Shown here: positions 46,767 through 50,161 of the stretch, piece by piece
Numbering within the stretch: position 1 is the stretch's first letter
Layout of the letters: each line of letters opens with the position of its first letter
IMG/VR virus record: IMGVR_UViG_3300009597_000018
Location: 1 to 50,161 of that record
Direction: 5' to 3' (one strand)
DNA: 50,161 bases
From: a virus
Position numbers and translations under genes: made by a program
The notes under the pieces: generated by a model
Databases searched by the model: none
Told to the model about the DNA's origin: nothing
The model's input: only the letters and a program-made list of their open reading frames with translations

Positions 46767-48039
46767 CCTCCCCCGTGCCACCCGTGACGGCGAACGGCAG
46801 GTGCTCGGCGCGATGCTGTTCAGCCGCGACGCGTGCCGGGTCGCGCTCGAACGGCTCGACGGCCACCACTTCTGGTTCGCCGGGAACCGGATCGTGTTCG
46901 AGGTGCTCCGCCAGCTCTACGTCGCAGACTCCCCGATCGACCCGGCGATCCTCCGCCACCACCTCGCAGACCACCCGCGCGTCAAGGACCTCAACAAGCT
47001 CGTGGACGCGATCGTGCAAGGCGGCCACGGAGCCGAAAACGTGAACGCCTACGTCGGGATCGTGCTCGTCGTGTTCGCCCGCCGCGAACTCGTCCGCTAC
47101 TCGCGCGCGCTCGCTGACCGCGAAGCCAAAGGCGGCGACTTCCCGGACATGCTCGCGTTCGCGGAAGCCGAGCTGATCGCGCTCCGCCGCCGGTTGGAAA
47201 CCGCCGACGACACGTTCGCAACATGGGGCAAGATCGCGGACATGTGGGACGAACGGATGGCCGACAGCGAGAACGACCCGGAGCGCGGGATTACGACCCC
47301 GTTCCACGAACTCAACTCCCGCAGCGACGACTACCGGCCCGGCCGCCTCTACGTCCTCGGGGGCTGGCCGGGTGACGGGAAGAGCATCATCGCGATGCAG
47401 GTCGCGATCCAGGCCGCCCGGCTCGGGAAGGCCGTCGCGTTCATCAGCATCGAGATGTCGCTTGAGGACATGGTCGGCCGGACGGTGACCGCGCTCGGTG
47501 TCCCGTACGAGCAGGCCGAGTCCGGGAAGGTGACGGAGCTTCACCGCGCCCGTGCCCGCTCGTTGCAGGACGAGCTGCGCCGCTACCACGGCGGTGTCGT
47601 GGACGACCCCGGCGCTACCGCTGACAAGGTCGCGACGTACGCCAGGATCATGCGGCCCGACCTCGTGATCGTCGATCATCTCCATCAGATCCAGTACCGC
47701 GACCGGATGGAGCTTGAGGCCCAGGTGCGAGGGTTCGCCGCGCTCGCACGCCGCGAGCGGGTGCCGGTGCTTCTGCTCGCGCAGTTCCACCGGGGCACCC
47801 GCGACGACTTCCCTCGCCCTACGATGAAGTCGTTTCGCGAGTCGGCGGTGATCGAGATGCTGGCGACACGAGCCGACGCGATCTTCCGCCACCGGTCAGA
47901 GGAGAACGAGGCGCTCGACTCGGCTGACTACATGGTGATGAAGAACCGGTTTGGCCGAACGTACGGGTTCGGCGTCGAGCTTGACAGGCGTCTGCTCGTC
48001 TACAACTCGACCCGTGAAAGCGCGGCGGCGACGTGGTAG
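46747..48039 (+). CDS. dnaB: Replicative DNA helicase, DnaB type
   Basis: This hexameric helicase unwinds DNA at the phage fork. GTG at 46747 follows CGGGAGATGAACC. Residues 1-100 form the DnaB N-terminal domain ([20 protein letters not shown]). The RecA-type domain has Walker [10 protein letters not shown] with Lys212, then [16 protein letters not shown], Walker [12 protein letters not shown] (Asp305-Asp310) and [20 protein letters not shown], ending with an arginine-finger-like [14 protein letters not shown]. Length 430 is usual. It is preceded by a likely initiator and the 55-bp element. Confidence 0.92.
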
Positions 48040-48064
48040 AATCGCGGGGCATGTGTGGGTTGGC
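48034..48064 (+). promoter_or_regulatory. Possible promoter cassette 8 (variant)
   Basis: TGG (48034-48036) TAGAAT (48037-48042) is followed at a longer distance by GTGTGGGTTGGCC, resembling the recurring cassette. The -10 overlaps the helicase stop codon. The downstream GTG is at 48113, farther than in other cassettes. Confidence 0.4.
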
Positions 48065-48112
48065 CTGTGTTGCTCGTCCGTTCCTGCACCGTTGCGTTCC
48101 CGGACGAGCCTC

Positions 48113-49264
48113 GTGAGCGACCCGTTCTATCGGGAGGCCGGGGTGATCCTGTACTGCGGAGATGCGGCCACGGTGCTCGCCGGGTTGCCGTCCGAGTCCG
48201 TGGACTGCGTCGTCTGCTCGCCCCCATACTGGTCGCTCCGCGACTATCAGGTCGAGGGGCAGATCGGGTTGGAGGGTTCGCCGGATGAGTACGTGGAGCG
48301 CCTCGTTAGCGTGTTCCGCGAGGCGAGGCGTGTGCTGGCCCCTCACGGTGTCGTGTTCGTGAACATCGGGGACAGCTACGCGGCGAACAGGTCGTACCAA
48401 GTCGTAGACAACAAGCACAAGTTCGTCGGGAACGATCGAGGCATGAGAGTCCCCGAAGGCGTCAAGCCCAAAGACTTGCTTGGCGTCCCGTGGCGGTTCG
48501 CGCTTGCGATGCAGGACGACGGATGGTGGCTTCGTTCCGAGATTATCTGGGCGAAAGGCGTGTCGTTCCTCGACTGCTGGTCGGGGAGCGTCATGCCCGA
48601 ATCGGTGCGCGACCGGCCGACGCGGTCCCACGAGCAGGTGTTCATGTTCACGAAGAACGCTCGCTACCACTACGACATCGACGCCGTGCGTGAGCCGAAT
48701 CGTGGTGAACGGTGGGGCGGAAGCGTGATCCGTCAGCCCGACACGTCGAAGTACGCGGACGGGGAGGGCGACGGGGCGGCCGGTGCGCTCTCCCGGCCGG
48801 GCCGCGAATGGGACGCGTTCCCGGAGGGAGGCCGGAACCTACGGACGGTGTGGGCGATCTCGTCCGGCTCGTCGCCGGAGGTTCACTTCGCCACGATGCC
48901 GCAGAAGCTCGTGACCCCGATGGTCCAGGCCGGGTGCCCCGAGAAGGTGTGCTCCACGTGCGGGAAGCCGTCGGAGCGGATCATGCCCGCCGACAACGAG
49001 GAGGGTCAGCAGCCGCAGAAGTGGCGGGAGTTCTACGGGGACGAGCCGCCTGCCTGCGAGCGGGAACCGGTCGTCTTCACCGATTGCGGGCACGACAACT
49101 GGCGGACCGGCGTGGTGCTAGACCCGTTCGCCGGGTCGGGAACCACGCTGTACGTCGCTCGCCTCCACGGCCGCCATTCCATCGGGGTCGAGCTGAACCC
49201 GGAGTATTGCGGCATCATCGAGCGGCGGCTGTCGCAGCAATCCCTGTTCGCGGAGGCCGAGTGA
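48113..49264 (+). CDS. DNA methyltransferase, beta-type (383 aa)
   Basis: GTG at 48113 gives the usual start ([17 protein letters not shown]); GTG at 48143, with GGGAGG ahead, is an alternative. The catalytic motif is [16 protein letters not shown] (SPPY, motif IV) near residue 37 and the SAM motif [20 protein letters not shown] is at the C-terminus, so the order is beta-type, giving N4-methylcytosine or N6-methyladenine. A central region has [11 protein letters not shown] and a later C-G-H, a possible zinc site in the target-recognition part. No restriction enzyme is seen beside it; protection of phage DNA is likely. Confidence 0.85.
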   Translation: MSDPFYREAGVILYCGDAATVLAGLPSESVDCVVCSPPYWSLRDYQVEGQIGLEGSPDEYVERLVSVFREARRVLAPHGVVFVNIGDSYAANRSYQVVDNKHKFVGNDRGMRVPEGVKPKDLLGVPWRFALAMQDDGWWLRSEIIWAKGVSFLDCWSGSVMPESVRDRPTRSHEQVFMFTKNARYHYDIDAVREPNRGERWGGSVIRQPDTSKYADGEGDGAAGALSRPGREWDAFPEGGRNLRTVWAISSGSSPEVHFATMPQKLVTPMVQAGCPEKVCSTCGKPSERIMPADNEEGQQPQKWREFYGDEPPACEREPVVFTDCGHDNWRTGVVLDPFAGSGTTLYVARLHGRHSIGVELNPEYCGIIERRLSQQSLFAEAE

Positions 49265-50161
49265 TGGGCTGGCGGATGATCCACGGCGACTGCGTCGAGG
49301 CGATGGCCGCGATGGACGAAGTGTCCGTGGACGCGATCGTGACCGATCCGCCCTACGGGTTGGAGTTCATGGGCCGCGAGTGGGATTCGTTCTCCGCGTG
49401 GCAGACCGGGGCGGGGTTCTCGAAGCCGGGGATCGGGGAGCGCGACACCGCGTGGCCGTCGTTTACGGGCGCGAACGACGAGTTCGGCGGCGCGAACCCG
49501 ACGTGCGCGACGTGCGGGGGCCGCGCGAGGGGGCAGAAGAAATGCTCGTGCGACGAGCCGGACTGGCGGGTGAAGGGGGAGCCGCCGGACAAAATGTACG
49601 CGCGGCTGCGGCAGATGCGCGCCTACCAGGAGTGGACGGGCCGGTGGGCGGCCGAGGCGTTCCGTGTGTTGAAGCCGGGCGGGTTCCTGCTCGCGTTCGG
49701 CGGCACCCGGGTTGGGTACGAGGTTGGTGGGAGCATGGCAAGCAACCCGAGTCTCCGTGACGCGATCACGCATGGCCGCCCGTGGTGGAAGTGGATGGAA
49801 GGTTCGATTGAGACTGGCGAGGGGGTTCCGCATACGGGTGGGCGGTGGCCCGCGAATCTCGTGCTGTCCCATGATCCGCGCTGCGTCGAGGACCACGGCT
49901 ACGCCGCCGAGGACGGCATGGAGACGGTAAAGGAGTGGGCGTGCGTTCCCGGCTGCCCCGTCAGGATGCTTGACACTCAGGGGGGGCTGGGCGACGCGGC
50001 CAGTCCGTCTCGGTTCTACTACTGCGCGAAGGCGTCGAAGGCCGAACGCGAAGCCGGGCTTGCCGAAATGGAGCTACGCAGCCGCGACGACCAGTCAACG
50101 TGGTACCGGGTATGCAACGTGTGTGGCCTGACGTTCGAGAAGTCAGGGCAGCCCACGTGCG
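49264..50161 (+). CDS. DNA methyltransferase 2, 3' truncated by window edge
   Basis: ATG at 49264 overlaps the previous TGA. The frame stays open to base 50161 (at least 299 residues). It begins WRMIHGDCVEAMAAMDEVSV, has DAIVTDPPYGLEFMGREWD (DPPY, residues 28-31), a Cys cluster (CATCGG, CSCDEP), FRVLKPGGFLLAFGGTR, GRWPANLVLSHDPRC, CVPGCPVRMLDTQGG and SRFYYCAKASKAEREAGLAE. This is the layout of phage adenine methyltransferases I recall. The helical segment that usually follows GGTR looks shortened or replaced. Confidence 0.85.
   Translation, partial: MGWRMIHGDCVEAMAAMDEVSVDAIVTDPPYGLEFMGREWDSFSAWQTGAGFSKPGIGERDTAWPSFTGANDEFGGANPTCATCGGRARGQKKCSCDEPDWRVKGEPPDKMYARLRQMRAYQEWTGRWAAEAFRVLKPGGFLLAFGGTRVGYEVGGSMASNPSLRDAITHGRPWWKWMEGSIETGEGVPHTGGRWPANLVLSHDPRCVEDHGYAAEDGMETVKEWACVPGCPVRMLDTQGGLGDAASPSRFYYCAKASKAEREAGLAEMELRSRDDQSTWYRVCNVCGLTFEKSGQPTC

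Noticed and set aside
1500-49900. Long minus-strand frames throughout the window
   Set aside because: They mirror plus-strand genes, as expected in GC-rich DNA with strong third-position bias. Products are Arg/Pro-rich with no motifs, and starts lack ribosome sites.
1-50161. tRNA genes, integrase or immunity repressor
   Set aside because: No cloverleaf with a GGTTCGANTCC-like T arm and no tyrosine or serine recombinase motif was found on reading; absence outside the window cannot be judged.

Overview
The window is about 50 kb of a GC-rich tailed-phage (siphovirus-type) genome. Apparently every gene lies on the plus strand, packed with ATGA/GTGA stop-start overlaps and many GTG starts. High GC, strong AGGAGG ribosome sites and the flavour of the virion proteins point to an actinobacterial host; this is an inference and no host marker proves it. 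No integrase, immunity repressor or tRNA gene was recognised. Terminase and portal are not in the window and presumably lie upstream of base 1 or beyond base 50161.

Layout. 1-6.3 kb: head genes: unknown proteins, small very basic proteins, an HK97-type prohead protease, a decoration-type protein, a glycosyltransferase-like protein and a methyltransferase. 6.3-6.6 kb: a control region with twelve GG doublets at an exact 5-nt period, a strong hairpin terminator, a consensus promoter and a leader. 6.6-14.8 kb: major capsid protein, head-tail connector set, major tail protein and tail assembly chaperones, interrupted by an HNH and a GIY-YIG homing endonuclease gene. 14.9-29.8 kb: a 1962-residue tape measure with an embedded M15-like peptidase domain, a distal tail protein, two tandem paralogous tail proteins and a 1321-residue PA14/LamG tail protein. 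29.8-36.9 kb: lysis and accessory region: NlpC/P60 endolysin, several small membrane proteins, a second HNH, a papain-like peptidase whose catalytic Cys is the +1 residue of an intein, a secreted lysozyme-like protein and a helical repeat protein, closed by an intrinsic terminator. 37-45.5 kb: small early-type genes, each cluster started by a recurring promoter-leader cassette, then a RAMP-like protein, a 430-bp composite repeat array, a ribbon-helix-helix protein and a recombination-type protein. 45.5-46.2 kb: a 746-bp gene-free, strongly self-pairing stretch, proposed as a structured RNA. 46.2-50.2 kb: replication protein, DnaB-type helicase and two DNA methyltransferases.

Control signals tie the window together. 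(i) A near-invariant cassette (extended -10 TGCTATCAT, then GTGTGTGGGGTTGACC and a ribosome site) precedes at least six gene starts. (ii) A 55-bp inverted-repeat element with 17-19-bp arms and a constant 17-nt loop occurs complete or degenerate at four gene-block boundaries. (iii) A 5-nt-period GGNNN/CCNNN array occurs before the capsid gene and before the ribbon-helix-helix gene. These arrays, the intein at a protease nucleophile and the RAMP-like gene next to the composite array are the most promising leads for something new.
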